Made by a program: the position numbers and the translations under genes. This document shows positions 33,841 to 44,391 of a DNA stretch of 64,000 nucleotides, piece after piece (within the stretch, counting starts at the first letter, position 1; every line of letters starts with the position of its first letter). The notes under the pieces are model-generated. The model saw only the letters and a list, made by a program, of their open reading frames with translations, did no database searches and was not told where the DNA came from. This stretch comes from Diphasiastrum complanatum. Taxonomy: Eukaryota; Streptophyta; Lycopodiopsida; Lycopodiales; Lycopodiaceae. Where the stretch lies: NCBI GenBank assembly GCA_029204225.1, contig CM055092.1, forward strand, positions 20,444,036-20,508,035. The letters are read 5' to 3'.

Positions 33841-35223
33841 TAGCATAAGAAAGTTCTTTAGACTTTGCATAAGATCTACAATCTTATTAATGCTAGGGAT
33901 TGACTTTTGAAATTTGAGAGAACCACCAACATCCATTTCATTCCTCTTGTTAGACATAACAAATGCATCAAGCTTGTAAAGTCTACCTTGTCTATTGCCC
34001 CTAGCAATCAAGACATCTCCCTTAGTAATGAAGCAAACATCCCCAACAAACTTTGTCTTGTACCTTTTTTTTAACATTTGACCAACACTTAGCAAATTCC
34101 TTGAAAGTGAAGGAATGTAAAGAACACCATCAAGCCTTACATTCCTATTAGTAGAAAGGCAAATACGAATCGAGCCAATACCTTTGATCATACACTCACC
34201 ACCATTTGGCATGTGAATGACTTTCTTGGTTCCAACATAAGAGATCAAAGAAGTAAAGAACTCCTTGTGACTAGTCATGTGTGAACTAGATCCACTATCT
34301 ATCCACCATGAATCCTTGTCACTTCCACTTGACATTAGACTTGAAGAGCACATCATGAGAGAATCACAAGAATCTGAATCCTCATTAGAAGTACAAAAGT
34401 TGTTTTGCTTGCTATTCTCATTAGTTTGCTTCTTATGACATTCATTTGCAAAATGACCTTTTATCCCACAATAAAAGCACTTGAATTTTGACTTGTCTTT
34501 CTTTCTAAAAGAAGTAGAAGAGGAGGAGGAAGAGTGATCATCCTGATCTGAGTTACCACCTTTGAACCATTTCCCTTTGCCTTTACCTTTGCCTTTTGTG
34601 AAGAAAACTTCTTCACCTCCACCTTGCAAGGATGCACCATCAAGCTTTGATTGCAACCTATGTTCTTCAGCCAATAAGATTTCTTGCAAGTCAACCACAC
34701 TTGGCAAGGCTCTTTGAATGGCAAAAATTTGCACAAGGTTAGCATGTTCATCTAGCAAACCGTTCAACATAACCTGGACTATTTCACCATCTTTTATGCT
34801 TTCATCAATGCATGCTAGGTCATCACTTAAAGACTTAACCCTCAAGACAAATGCATGAGCACGTTCACCCTCTCTTTGTCTACTAGAAAATATTTGCCTC
34901 CTTAGGGTCAATACCCTAGATGTGGACTTTGATTCAAAGAGCTTCTTCAAGGTATTCCATGCCTTACTTGCACTTTGACTATTACCAACTTCCTTGAGAA
35001 GTTCATTGGTAACATTCATTTTAATGATATGAAGAGCCCTTTTGGTCTTATTATCAAACCTTTTTTGCTCTTGAACTGTGGGTGGTCTCTCTTCAGTTCC
35101 TGCAATTATGTCCATGAGTTCATTCAACTCAAGTAAGGATTCCATCCTCACTTTCCAGGTAGAGTAGTTTGATGAACTCAACCTATCATTAGTTTCTAAC
35201 ATGATCCCACCATTGGAAGCCAT
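33829..35223 (-). CDS. C gag-protease (464 codons)
   Basis: It is open from the ATG at 35223. Residues 1-200 are Copia gag (STWKVRMESLLELNELMDI, ESKSTSRVLTLRRQIFSS). Residues 249-262 form the zinc knuckle CFYCGIKGHFANEC minus the flanks (Cys249, Cys252, His257, Cys262). Residues 309-312 are DSGS, the protease site (DSGA in E). VLYIPSLSRNLLSVGQML closes protease. The frame then runs through VLIARGNRQGRLYKLDAFVM and drifts out of register at the cargo boundary. The integrase zinc finger is absent. Gag and protease could still be functional, which is unusual for a defective element. Confidence 0.85.
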   Translation of the reverse strand: MASNGGIMLETNDRLSSSNYSTWKVRMESLLELNELMDIIAGTEERPPTVQEQKRFDNKTKRALHIIKMNVTNELLKEVGNSQSASKAWNTLKKLFESKSTSRVLTLRRQIFSSRQREGERAHAFVLRVKSLSDDLACIDESIKDGEIVQVMLNGLLDEHANLVQIFAIQRALPSVVDLQEILLAEEHRLQSKLDGASLQGGGEEVFFTKGKGKGKGKWFKGGNSDQDDHSSSSSSTSFRKKDKSKFKCFYCGIKGHFANECHKKQTNENSKQNNFCTSNEDSDSCDSLMMCSSSLMSSGSDKDSWWIDSGSSSHMTSHKEFFTSLISYVGTKKVIHMPNGGECMIKGIGSIRICLSTNRNVRLDGVLYIPSLSRNLLSVGQMLKKRYKTKFVGDVCFITKGDVLIARGNRQGRLYKLDAFVMSNKRNEMDVGGSLKFQKSIPSINKIVDLMQSLKNFLMLDLG

Positions 35224-36369
35224 GAATATAATGATTCTTCAACTTTTAGGCTCTGTCCTAATACACCTAACACTCACTTTCCTCTCAACAAATGATGGAT
35301 AAGGAGATCTCAGAAGATCTAGGACCCTAAAACACTTCTATCTTGAACCTGGCTGGTTTCCAAGCATAGAAAGGAAGATTGAAACACATGCAACAATTTG
35401 CACACACTAAGAATGGATTACAGACTCAAACCAGCTTGAAAACACTCTTGCTTAAGCTCTCAAACTTTTCAGCAAGTGACCAAATCAAGTTATGGTGTGA
35501 AGAGTTACTTGCAATTTTAGAAAATACACAAGACTAGGTTGCCAAGAATACCTAGAATTGAACAAACTTAATCAGCATATGATCAACACACTAAGATATT
35601 GATTCAGCCTATAAAACCACATGTAAACCACACTTCTAAAAGTTTATAAACTCCAGCAAATGATAACTACAAGCTTTAGAGGTGAATGAAAGAGCACACT
35701 TAGTGAATCATAAGACTAGCTTTACTAGCTTGTCAAATCTTGGTGTTTAGATGTAGATCTAAGACCACTTCTCATGAGAATGTTCCTCAACCTGTTAAGA
35801 ACCTGAAAACACATTTGCATAATGGTTAAAACCTTCCAGCAAATGCTCCAATAAAATTACATAAGGAGAGTTACTTACATGCTCAACAAAGTACACCAAA
35901 ATTTATGCAAAAGATTGTTGACAATCTGTTCACCCAAAAGGGGATCTTTCATCCAAGTGGGAGCTTTGCTCAACCTTTTGGAGAAATACAAAATCCCTCA
36001 AAGAGTATTTGTCATCCACTTAAGGAGAAGGTTCATCCACTTAAGGAGAGTCTTCATCCACAAAGGAGAGTGTTCATCCACAACAGTGGAGATTGTCAAC
36101 AATACATTGAACAGAACATCATTAGTATTGAATATGCACAAGCCTCACAATCAACAAATGATTAGGTGTTATGATCTGATCCAAAATAGCTTCTTCTCAG
36201 TATCTGATCTTCAATAGACCTGAAATATGCTTTTGATCCACAAGTTCAACTCACAAAACAAAGGTTAGTAAGATTTGATTAACAGTGTAATGCATAATTA
36301 TGCTAGAACTTGATCAAACATCCAAATATCACCTTAAATGGAGACCTTACTAAAAATAATATCCAACTA
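35224..36369 (-). other. Leader of C between primer site and gag
   Basis: About 1.15 kb of untranslated leader, homologous to 56307-57455 in E and to 19060-19730 in A. On plus it has short tandem repeats of catccacttaaggaga (about 36010-36085) and open antisense frames; see findings. Confidence 0.75.
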
Positions 36370-36381
36370 GCTCTGATACCA
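36370..36381 (-). other. Primer binding site of C
   Basis: gctctgatacca, a perfect complement of the tRNA-iMet site, abuts the LTR start at 36382. Confidence 0.9.
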
Positions 36382-37022
36382 TGCGAAAAACTGGATCTTG
36401 AATGGATCCAAGCTCCCAAAATACTTGGCTAAGATCTTAGCATAACAAGCTATAAAATCTAGAAATGGCAAAGCATCCTGATGCTGCCTTTGATACACAT
36501 GAACTTGACAAAGCATTCAAGAGACAAAAGAAACTAATAAAAGGTACTGATGGCAGACAAAAAAAACAGCATACCAGCCCTACAATAGTAGCCTACCACT
36601 TTTGGAAACCTCTTTAGATCATACACAAAAGCTTGAAGACAATACACAAAGCAATGCTCTCAATGGAGGAAGAAACTGTGACAATGATCTATTGATCTCT
36701 CTCAACAATACAATAAGTTTTTCCAACCTGTTCTCCACGAATGTCAGCCTAATATAGGTGAGAGAGATGACTCTATCTCGTCTCTCTAGAACTTAGGACC
36801 CAAATTTAGGGCACCAGTAGCCTAAAATAGCCAATTTTGGCCTATATGTCCAAATAACATGATTTTGGTGTCATTTCGAATGTCCTGAAGTTTGAGACTT
36901 CTTCAACATGAAATATATACTAAAATAAAAGTATCTAGGCCTCTTTCACATGTGTGAAATGTTAGATCAAAAATTGCCAATTTAGGCCTCAAACTAGCTA
37001 GGAAATGTTGACAATTTTCATA
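36382..37022 (-). repeat. 5' LTR of C
   Basis: TGCGAAAAACTGG to ACAATTTTCATA. It is paired with 30987-31641; differences include the second base pair of the terminus (TGCG against TGTG), the mutated end CATA and a 14-bp deletion near 36967. The target duplication ggacc follows. Confidence 0.9.
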
Positions 37023-38398
37023 GGACCTATGCACATGAGATGGATGTTCTACCTTGAGTGCTTTATGAAAGTTTTGGAGGGCTTTGTGAGACAAAAGGCA
37101 AGGCCAGAAGGTAGCATTGCAGAAAGTTGGCTTGTACAAGAATCTATGTTTTATATCATCAAAATAATCTCACAATTGCATCTTGTAAGTCCCAAAATGT
37201 GGTGTGAAGAAGAAGATGAACGTGTTAAGGGTGAAGTACCACAAGGAAATGGTGTGCAAAAAAGACTTTCACCTCAATTAAAAGAGAAAATTGACACGTT
37301 CATATTATTTAATTGTGGACAAATAGAAAAGTGGATTTCAAGGTATGAAAAAGCCAAAAAAGAAAGAAACATAACATTGAAACGAAGAAGAAATATCAAT
37401 CGAAGAAGAAGAAGGGCGTTGGAGAATGACGAACCTTTGGAGCCTTTACCTTCAAAATGCTCTGGTGAATGGGTTTTTGATACGATGCTAAAAGCATCTG
37501 AAAACGGAGAAGAAGTGACCAAATTAGAATGAGAATTTGTTCGCGGATGTGGATGGAAGGTTAGTGTAATATTGTTTTTGTGAAATTTTGTTTTTGTACT
37601 ACTCAATATATGAATAGTATTTCTAATTACACACATTTGTTTTTTTTTTGTGTCTTAGTATACATCGTACACTGCCATGTGGGCATATGGACATCATTAC
37701 CATGTTGAGAGAGTTGACAACAAGCGACGTACATATGATTGTGGTATAATGACCAACTTTCAACAAGAGAGTCATTCTAGTGCGAGAGACCCCAATGTCA
37801 TTTCGGACGACCTAGACTATGTCGGCACATTGCAACATATTTATGAAGTCAATTACGAGACTATCGGCAAATACTTTATTTTTGACGTAAAATGGTTTAA
37901 GGTCATCTATCATGGAAGCAATGCCATGTGAGACTCTAAAATTTCAATGTCACTAATATTCGCAATCCAATTATTTATGTATCAATCTTATATGACTAAC
38001 TTAATTTTTTTGAATTCTTTGGCAGATTATATTCCATCCAGATCGAATAGACCCAAGATGGTGGTATGTGATCCAACTTAATGCAAGAAAATGACGTGTG
38101 TTTGAAGGAAAAGATAATGCTAAATTGGATACACACAACGAACCACCACCCAATTTTGGCGACGTTTTGGAAGAACCTGAACCACTCATCCAAACTCCAA
38201 ATGATGTCGAAATGATGAGAGAAGAAGGTACAAATGAAAATGATGAGATTCCTACGATCGTACAAGACCAAATTGGGGGTAATTTAAGGCCCCCACGTTT
38301 GAATGAGACAGAATTAGAAGAAGAAGAGATTGAATATGAGGATAACTCACATCATGAAAGAGACATGATCAGAAATTTACAATTATACCTAGGCCTAG

Positions 38399-38570
38399 AT
38401 CTCTCTCTCTCTCTTTATTATCTTAAATTCAAAATGCAAGACACAATACATACACACTTCTTCTCTCTTCTCTCCTTTCTCTCTCTCTCTCTCTCTCTCT
38501 CAAATCTTAAATCTTAAGTCAATGTAAAATGATTAACATGTTCACAAACACACACACACACACACACACA

Positions 38571-38637
<67 letters not shown>
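38399..38637. repeat. Microsatellites (CT)n and (CA)n in the CACTA 3' part
   Basis: (CT)n at 38399-38414 and about 38478-38500, (AC)n at about 38548-38573 joined to a long (CT)n at 38573-38637. They lie downstream of the transposase C-terminus. Confidence 0.95.
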
Positions 38638-38640
<3 letters not shown>

Positions 38641-38826
38641 TATCATTCTTAGTCCAAAATAAATATAAATCTAACAATCTATTACCACCATAGATTATGT
38701 ATTTATCTATAATCTTAAATTCTACATCAATGCAAAATTTTAAACACTATCTTAAATAATTCTAACAATCTATTATAAATACTATAAAAAAATTAATCTA
38801 TTATAAACACTATCACAATCTATTAT

Positions 38827-38828
<2 letters not shown>

Positions 38829-38872
<44 letters not shown>

Positions 38873-39033
38873 TTTATTTAAAAAAAAAGATTTCAACCAT
38901 ACATCTACACCACCTTTTCTCTCTCTTTCTCTCTCACATACTACAAATCTAATAATCTTCAATCTACTATTCTAAATAATACTAATAATCTATTACAAGA
39001 CCATTTAAAACCATTTTAATCAATGCAAAATTA

Positions 39034-39089
<56 letters not shown>
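38829..39089. repeat. More (CT)n tracts
   Basis: (CT)n at 38829-38866 and 39039-39089, separated by AT-rich DNA, still inside the CACTA element. Translation on minus gives a meaningless Arg-Glu repeat. Confidence 0.95.
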
Positions 39090-39094
<5 letters not shown>

Positions 39095-39334
39095 ACAAAC
39101 AAACAAACACCAACCTCAAAAAAACAAACAAAAAGCAAAACAAACAAAAATCAAGCACCAACCTCAAACAATGATCTTCAAGCACTGATCTTGAAGCACC
39201 CTTAAGCACTCAAGCCCTCAAGCCCTCAAGCCCTGATCGTCCTCAATCGCCTTCAATTGCTCCAAAGACGCTCAAATCTGCAAAAAACAAAGTGAAAGAG
39301 AAGATGCTAGATCGCGCGAATTGGAAAGATTGAA

Positions 39335-39665
39335 ATAGACCTCGGAATCCGACGACCTCCAAACACATCGGAATCCGACGTCTATGCCCATTCCGGCCCG
39401 GACAAATGACGTCCATGCCGGATCACATTTTTTTTTTTAAATCGATGACAGGTCATATCCACGTGTGCACGTCGGAGTCCGACATGTCGGACTCTGACGT
39501 GCCTTTAAAAAATTGGTTGCCGCCCATATTTTCCAATTGTCGGACTCTGATTTTTGGATTTTTTACTGGGACGTTGTATTTCGACGTGTCGGATTGCGAC
39601 GAATTATGAAATTTTCGAGCATACATAAGACGCCCACGTCGGAATTTGTGCGATATGTTATTGTG
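39335..39665. repeat. Right subterminal repeats and terminus of the CACTA element
   Basis: Copies of TCGGAATCCGACG and relatives match the left end. 39467-39502 is a 36-bp palindrome with a single mismatch between arms (GCACGTCGGAGTCCGACA and its complement). The element ends ...GTTATTGTG at 39665, followed by tgt. Confidence 0.7.
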
Positions 39666-39668
39666 TGT

Positions 39669-39792
39669 TGAGGTGGCATGTGGCACATCTGGATATTTCT
39701 CTTGCACTCGAACAAGAATGCTAGGGAAGTCACCCAAGTATTGTTTGCATACGAGCATATGCAGGAGATATCCACACTTTTTGAGAGATTTT
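39669..39792. other. Short spacer between CACTA and element D
   Basis: On minus an open frame gives KCGYLLHMLVCKQYLGDFPS and ILVRVQEKYPDVPHA. I do not recognise it. It is the right flank of the CACTA insertion and ends at the target duplication atttt of D. Confidence 0.35.
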
Positions 39793-40445
39793 TGTGAAAA
39801 ACTCAGATCCAAAAGATGCTAAAGTTTCATAAAGATCTTGGCCATGGAAGTTATGCACATCTAGATTGAAAAAATGATAGAAATTGTGATGTTAAGCATA
39901 CTAAACATCAACTAAACATCAAAATCTGATCATAAGCTTCCACAAACAGAAACTTGCTGTCCCTGTCCGTACTTCAGAGCCTACAACCTGCATTTCACAC
40001 GTGTGAAGCCATAGCAACAAAGAAATCACAATTCTAGTGGCTAGAATGCAAGATATGAACAAAAAAGTGAGAGAGAAGAAGATGGATCTTCAAAGAGCAT
40101 AACATTCATTCAATAGAATGAAAATGAGATATGTACATACTCGTGGAGATGGCTATTTATAGCAGCCATAGTGCCTCTTGGCCACTTGTCTTATGATAGG
40201 CTAAAATTGGGGTCCAATAGGATTCACCCATATACCTAGAAATTTGGTCAAATAGGAATGCACCAAATTATGAGCCAATAGAAGAGCTCCACACTCGACC
40301 TCTTCTAATTAATGTGACCTCAAAAGTAGTGTACACATACTTTGGGCCTCTACATACATGTATGAACCTATCTCTAACTTTTATTTGGCCATAGGCCTAC
40401 AAAATCTCAAGTTAGGAAAATACTACTAGTTGACAATTTTTCACA
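39793..40445 (-). repeat. 3' LTR of D (653 bp)
   Basis: TGTGAAAAACTCAG to CAATTTTTCACA. It carries a tatttata (TATAAATA on minus) at 40154-40161. It contains cacacgtgtgaa, a CACGTG-bearing palindrome. The polyprotein stop codon lies inside this LTR at 40441-40443. Confidence 0.95.
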
Positions 40446-43400
40446 CTCCCTCTTCAACTAGTTTTAGCATAGATTTAGAAAGTACACCAAGACTTGTTCT
40501 ATGCTTGAAAAATAAGTCCTTTCCCAATGCTTTGGTAAAGATATCAGCCACACATTCCTTTGATGGGACATGTTCAAGCTTGATCTCTTTTGCCAACACT
40601 TGTTCTCTCACAAAATGGTAAGCCACCTCGATATGTTTGCTCCTTGCATGGAAAACCGGATTGCTTGCTAGACTTTGGGCTGAAAGGTTGTCACAAAAGA
40701 TGATTGGACTCTCTGAAAAATCCAGCAAATGAAGCTCCATAATCATCCTCTTGATCCACACCATCTCCTTTGTGCATGATGTCAAAGCTTTGTACTCGGC
40801 CTCACTAGAAGAAAGTGATATAGTTGCTTGTTTCTTCGACATCCATGAGATAGCTCCATCACCTATGAAAATAGCATGTGCATTTATGGATTTTCTATCC
40901 ATAAGGTCTCCTGCAAAATCTGAATCTGAAAAACCAAATAAGTTAGGTGATGAGCCTCTATAAACAATGCCAAAATCTTTTGTTCCCGAGATGTATCTCA
41001 AGATCCTCTTTCCTAGTTTCCAATGTTCTATGCTAGGATCTTGCATGAATTGGCTTAATCTACCAACACAATAAGATAAATCAGGTCTTGTGATGGTTAG
41101 ATATATAAGAGAACCTATTAGCTTCCTATAGAGAGTAATGTCCTCGAAGGATCTTTCATTACCTCTTATAGTTAGCTTTACATGTGATTCCATAGGTGTA
41201 TCAATAGGATTTGCATCTACCATATGAAATCTATTGAGAATAGAAATAGCATACTTCTCTTGTGAAATAAAAGTGATTTGAGAAGTTCTAATTACTTCTA
41301 TTCCTAAGATATAGCTCAAAAGACCAAGATCATGCACTTCAAATTCCTTTTTTAGTGCTTTCTTGATATCTTCTATATCTTCCTTGTTCCCTCCACTTAA
41401 AATAATGTCATCCACATAAATTAGAAGGATTGTAACATCATTGGCACTAATTCTAAAGTAAAGTGAATGATCATACTCACTCATAGTGAAGTTTTGAGAA
41501 AGTAGAAAAGAGTTAAGCCTAGCATACCAACTCCTTGGTGCTTGCTTAAGACCATACAAACTTTTTTGTAGAAAACACACATGATTAGGCTTGCTATGAG
41601 AAACATAGCTCTCGGGTTGCTCCATGTAGACTTCCTCTTCAAGATCACCATTCAAGAAAGCATTAGAAATGTCTAATTGCCAAAGATCCCATCCATAAAG
41701 AGTTGCAAGGGAAATGATTACTCTTATGCTCACCATCTTTGCCACGGGTGCAAAGGTTTCCTCATAGTCAATGCCATGCTCTTGAGCATAACCTTTAGCC
41801 ACCAACCTTGCCTTCAACTTGTTGATAGATCCATCTTGATTTGTCTTTACCTTGAAGATCCATTTGCATCCAATTGCACTTTTGCCCTTTGGAAGCTCCA
41901 CCAATCTCCATGTGTTGTTCTTCATAAGTGCTTCAAACTCAAGATCCATTGCTTGGATCCATTCCTCTTTTTGCCTTGCTTCATCTACACATGAAGGTAC
42001 ATCAAAAGAAGTTAGGAAAGCATAGTTGGATCCATCCACCACTTGCTTACCTTTGCCATCATAAGTGAGCCTTGAGGGTTTCACTTTATGCCTTGGAGTT
42101 CTCCTTGGAATTTGACTTGAAGAGGCTTCTTCAACATCCACATCCAATGTGTCATCAACTCCATTGTCATCAAGCACATTAGTTGCAACAACACCATCAT
42201 CACTTGAAACAACTTTTGGAATGTTACTTTCATCAAAAATGACATCCCTACTTGTGAACACTTTCTTGATTGAAGGAACATAAATCCTATATGCTTTGCT
42301 TACTTCACTATAACCAACAAAAATGCCCTTTCTTGAAGATGGATCCTCCTTAGTTCTATCATCAAGAGTAATGTTGAAGTAGCAAATGCATCCAAAAGTT
42401 CTTAGAAACTTGACATTAGGCTTCGTACCAAACAAAGCTTCAAAAGGGGTTTTTCCTTCCAATACAACACTTGGCCATCTATTGCATAGGAAATTTGCAC
42501 ACAACAAAGCATCACTCCAAAAAGGTTTAGGAAGATTAGCATTCAATCTCATTGCCTTTGCACTCTCACACAAGGTTCTATTCTTCCTCTCGGCCACTCC
42601 ATTTTGTTGTGGTGTTCTTGGACATGTGTACTCCCTCTTGATCCCATGCTCATCGCAAAAGGCTTTGAATTTGTTAGAAATGTATTCACCACCATTGTCG
42701 CTCCTCAAGCATTTGATTTTGGTTGTAAATTGAGTCTCAATAGCAACTTTGAACTTGACAAACACATCAAACACCTCATCCTTGCTCTTTAGTAGATAAA
42801 CCCAACAAAATCTACTAAAATCATCAATGAAAGTTACATACATCTTAGCACCTCCATTGCTAATTGTAGTAACACCATGAATATCCGAATGCAAGAGAGA
42901 AAAAGGCATCTTAGATCTAGATATAGATCTAGTATATGGCAATCTATGTGATTTAGACAAAGCACATTCTTCACAAACATGATTCAAGCAAGTAAGAGAC
43001 TTGGGAAGTCCCCTTACTACCTCCTTTTTGGCTATTACCTCCAAGGCCTTGTAGTTGAGATGTCCCATCCTTTTATGCCATACCTCTTGAATTGACATTT
43101 GTTCATTTGCCATGCATCCAACTTGGTTAGCAACAACACATGCATCAAGCTTGAACAATTTCCCTTGCCTTTTCCCTTTTGCAATGATACTACACCCCTT
43201 TTTGATCAAGCAAGCATCACCATCAAACTCAACTTTGAATCCTTTGTCAAGCATTTGGCTTACACTAAGTAAGTTCTTGGTAATGGATGGAATGAGCAAA
43301 ACATCTTTCAATTCTATATTCCTATTTGTAGAAAGTGAAATAGGAATTGTGCCAATCCCCTTGATTGCACACTCACCATCATTTGCGGTATAGATTACCT

Positions 43401-44391
43401 TCCTATCACCATCAAATGCCATTAAAGATGAAAAATACTCTTTATGATATGTCATATGAGAAGTGGCTCCACTATCAATCCACCAAGGATCAATGTCTCC
43501 ATGATTAGCCAACAAGCAAGATGACATAACAAAAGCATCATTTGAAAGAAGCTCATCCCCACCCTCATCAATAGTTAGATTGGTTTGCTTTTCCCCTTGA
43601 TCCCTCTTTTTCTTAAAACAATCACTAGCAAAATGCCCTTTGACTCCACAATAGAAACATTTTAGCTTAGATCTATCCTTCTTTTTGCCAAAAGTAGAGT
43701 GCTCACCTTGGTCTTGCCCTTTAGACCAATTGCTTTTACCTTTGCCCTTGAACTTGCCTTTAGAGAACATTGCCTCCTCTTCTCCTCCTTGAGATGTAGA
43801 AGATGCTCCCACTCTTGCTTGCAACCTGAATTCTTCAGCCAACAAGACCTCTTGCAAGTCTCCAACACTTGGTAAACATTTTTGGATAGCATAACTTTGA
43901 ACAAGATTAGCATGATCATCCAACAAGCCATTGAGAATCACTTGAACAAGCTCCTCATTATTTATGCCATCATTAATGCATGCTAACTCATCATTCAATG
44001 CTTTAACTCTCAAAACAAAAGCATGTCCATTCTCACTCTTCTTTTGCATACAAGAAAAGATTTGCCTTCTTAAAGTCAACACTCTAGAAGTAGACTTGGA
44101 TTCATAAACCTTCTTCAAGGCTTCCCAAGCTTCACTAGATGATGTGCACTTACCAACCTCTTTGATAAGCTCATTTGTCACATTCATCTTGATCATGTGA
44201 AGGGCTTTCTTTGCCCTCTTGTCATACCTCAATTGTTCTTGAGGTGCCAAAGGTCTCTCCTCCACACCTACAACAATATCCATCAACTCATTCATCTCAA
44301 GCAAAGACTCCATCCTTACTTTCCAAGTAGAATAGTTGAGGGAGGTAAGCCTATCATTGCTTTCCAACATGTAGCCTCCATTTGTAGCCAT
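40441..44391 (-). CDS. D Copia polyprotein, gag-protease-integrase-RT-RNase H (1316 aa)
   Basis: One uninterrupted frame. Gag core is residues 1-200; the zinc knuckle is Cys245, Cys248, His253, Cys258 (CFYCGVKGHFASDC). Protease is WWIDSGATSHM with Asp306-Ser-Gly308. Integrase has the HHCC finger (WHKRMGHLNYKALEVI, CEECALSKSHR), then catalytic HSDIH, RSDNGGEYIS and GVAERKNRTL. RT starts WRLVELPKGKSAIGCKWIFK, has LLIYVDDIILSGG near residue 990 and [12 protein letters not shown]. RNase H has GFSDSDFAGD, SSSEAEYKALT, FCDNLSA and ADIFTKALGKD. The length suits plant Copia. It is processed by its own protease; integrase, RT and RNase H act in cytoplasmic particles and the cDNA enters the nucleus. 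The start at 44391 matches the conserved MATNGGYMLE of relatives. Confidence 0.97.
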   Translation of the reverse strand: MATNGGYMLESNDRLTSLNYSTWKVRMESLLEMNELMDIVVGVEERPLAPQEQLRYDKRAKKALHMIKMNVTNELIKEVGKCTSSSEAWEALKKVYESKSTSRVLTLRRQIFSCMQKKSENGHAFVLRVKALNDELACINDGINNEELVQVILNGLLDDHANLVQSYAIQKCLPSVGDLQEVLLAEEFRLQARVGASSTSQGGEEEAMFSKGKFKGKGKSNWSKGQDQGEHSTFGKKKDRSKLKCFYCGVKGHFASDCFKKKRDQGEKQTNLTIDEGGDELLSNDAFVMSSCLLANHGDIDPWWIDSGATSHMTYHKEYFSSLMAFDGDRKVIYTANDGECAIKGIGTIPISLSTNRNIELKDVLLIPSITKNLLSVSQMLDKGFKVEFDGDACLIKKGCSIIAKGKRQGKLFKLDACVVANQVGCMANEQMSIQEVWHKRMGHLNYKALEVIAKKEVVRGLPKSLTCLNHVCEECALSKSHRLPYTRSISRSKMPFSLLHSDIHGVTTISNGGAKMYVTFIDDFSRFCWVYLLKSKDEVFDVFVKFKVAIETQFTTKIKCLRSDNGGEYISNKFKAFCDEHGIKREYTCPRTPQQNGVAERKNRTLCESAKAMRLNANLPKPFWSDALLCANFLCNRWPSVVLEGKTPFEALFGTKPNVKFLRTFGCICYFNITLDDRTKEDPSSRKGIFVGYSEVSKAYRIYVPSIKKVFTSRDVIFDESNIPKVVSSDDGVVATNVLDDNGVDDTLDVDVEEASSSQIPRRTPRHKVKPSRLTYDGKGKQVVDGSNYAFLTSFDVPSCVDEARQKEEWIQAMDLEFEALMKNNTWRLVELPKGKSAIGCKWIFKVKTNQDGSINKLKARLVAKGYAQEHGIDYEETFAPVAKMVSIRVIISLATLYGWDLWQLDISNAFLNGDLEEEVYMEQPESYVSHSKPNHVCFLQKSLYGLKQAPRSWYARLNSFLLSQNFTMSEYDHSLYFRISANDVTILLIYVDDIILSGGNKEDIEDIKKALKKEFEVHDLGLLSYILGIEVIRTSQITFISQEKYAISILNRFHMVDANPIDTPMESHVKLTIRGNERSFEDITLYRKLIGSLIYLTITRPDLSYCVGRLSQFMQDPSIEHWKLGKRILRYISGTKDFGIVYRGSSPNLFGFSDSDFAGDLMDRKSINAHAIFIGDGAISWMSKKQATISLSSSEAEYKALTSCTKEMVWIKRMIMELHLLDFSESPIIFCDNLSAQSLASNPVFHARSKHIEVAYHFVREQVLAKEIKLEHVPSKECVADIFTKALGKDLFFKHRTSLGVLSKSMLKLVEEGV
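40446..40458 (-). other. Polypurine tract of D
   Basis: ctccctcttcaac (GTTGAAGAGGGAG on minus) abuts the 3' LTR. It overlaps the final codons of the polyprotein (VEEGV). Confidence 0.9.

Larger units (their letters stand above)
30987..37022 (-). mobile_element. Non-autonomous Copia C, complete with LTRs and TSD
   Basis: LTRs 30987-31641 (655 bp) and 36382-37022 (641 bp; one 14-bp deletion and scattered substitutions). The target duplication ggacc lies at 30982-30986 and 37023-37027. The terminal CA of the right LTR is mutated to TA. Minus-strand order: LTR, primer binding site, leader of about 1.15 kb, gag-protease, unrecognised cargo, polypurine tract, LTR. No integrase core, RT or RNase H. 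LTR, leader and gag are close to E, so E-type enzymes could have mobilised it. Confidence 0.9.
28890..38400 (+). pseudogene. TNP2-type CACTA transposase, interrupted
   Basis: Transposase of the Transposase_21/DUF4218/DUF4216 type; in active copies it excises and reinserts the element. Exons follow the family order: EADTPLYPGASISRLD; TIHACPEDHVLYRGQ; VLRHFPIIPRLQCLFRC; LRFGLAMDGVNPF; STWPVVLVNYNIPPWLSIK; TSGYNACYIC; MHIFKNVGKSLWNHIIG; DGKLSGLKSHDW. Introns are 29073-29168, 29906-29997 and 30738-30824, all GT...AG and keeping frame. VHLLLHLVKEVSIAGP is cut by Copia C and resumes at 37028 as VHMRWMFYLECFMKVLEGFV and RPEGSIAESWLVQE. DUF4216-like text lies at 37677-37931, and an acidic tail at 38098-38390. 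In-frame stops near 30232, 30467, 30680 and 30939 make it a pseudogene even without C. Confidence 0.8.
27809..39665 (+). mobile_element. CACTA-superfamily (En/Spm-like) DNA transposon, split by Copia C
   Basis: The left end starts CACAACAACA and the right end is the reverse complement of CACAATAACA. The 3 bp just outside both ends are tgt, the target duplication length of CACTA elements. Subterminal repeats rich in GTCGGA/TCCGAC fill both ends. The inside encodes a TNP2-type transposase on plus. Without the 6036-bp Copia C and its 5-bp duplication the element would be about 5.8 kb. The terminus CACAA rather than CACTA is a variant. Confidence 0.8.

Noticed and set aside
38982-39209. Arg-Glu repeat protein on minus
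   Set aside because: It is just a translation of the (CT)n microsatellite.
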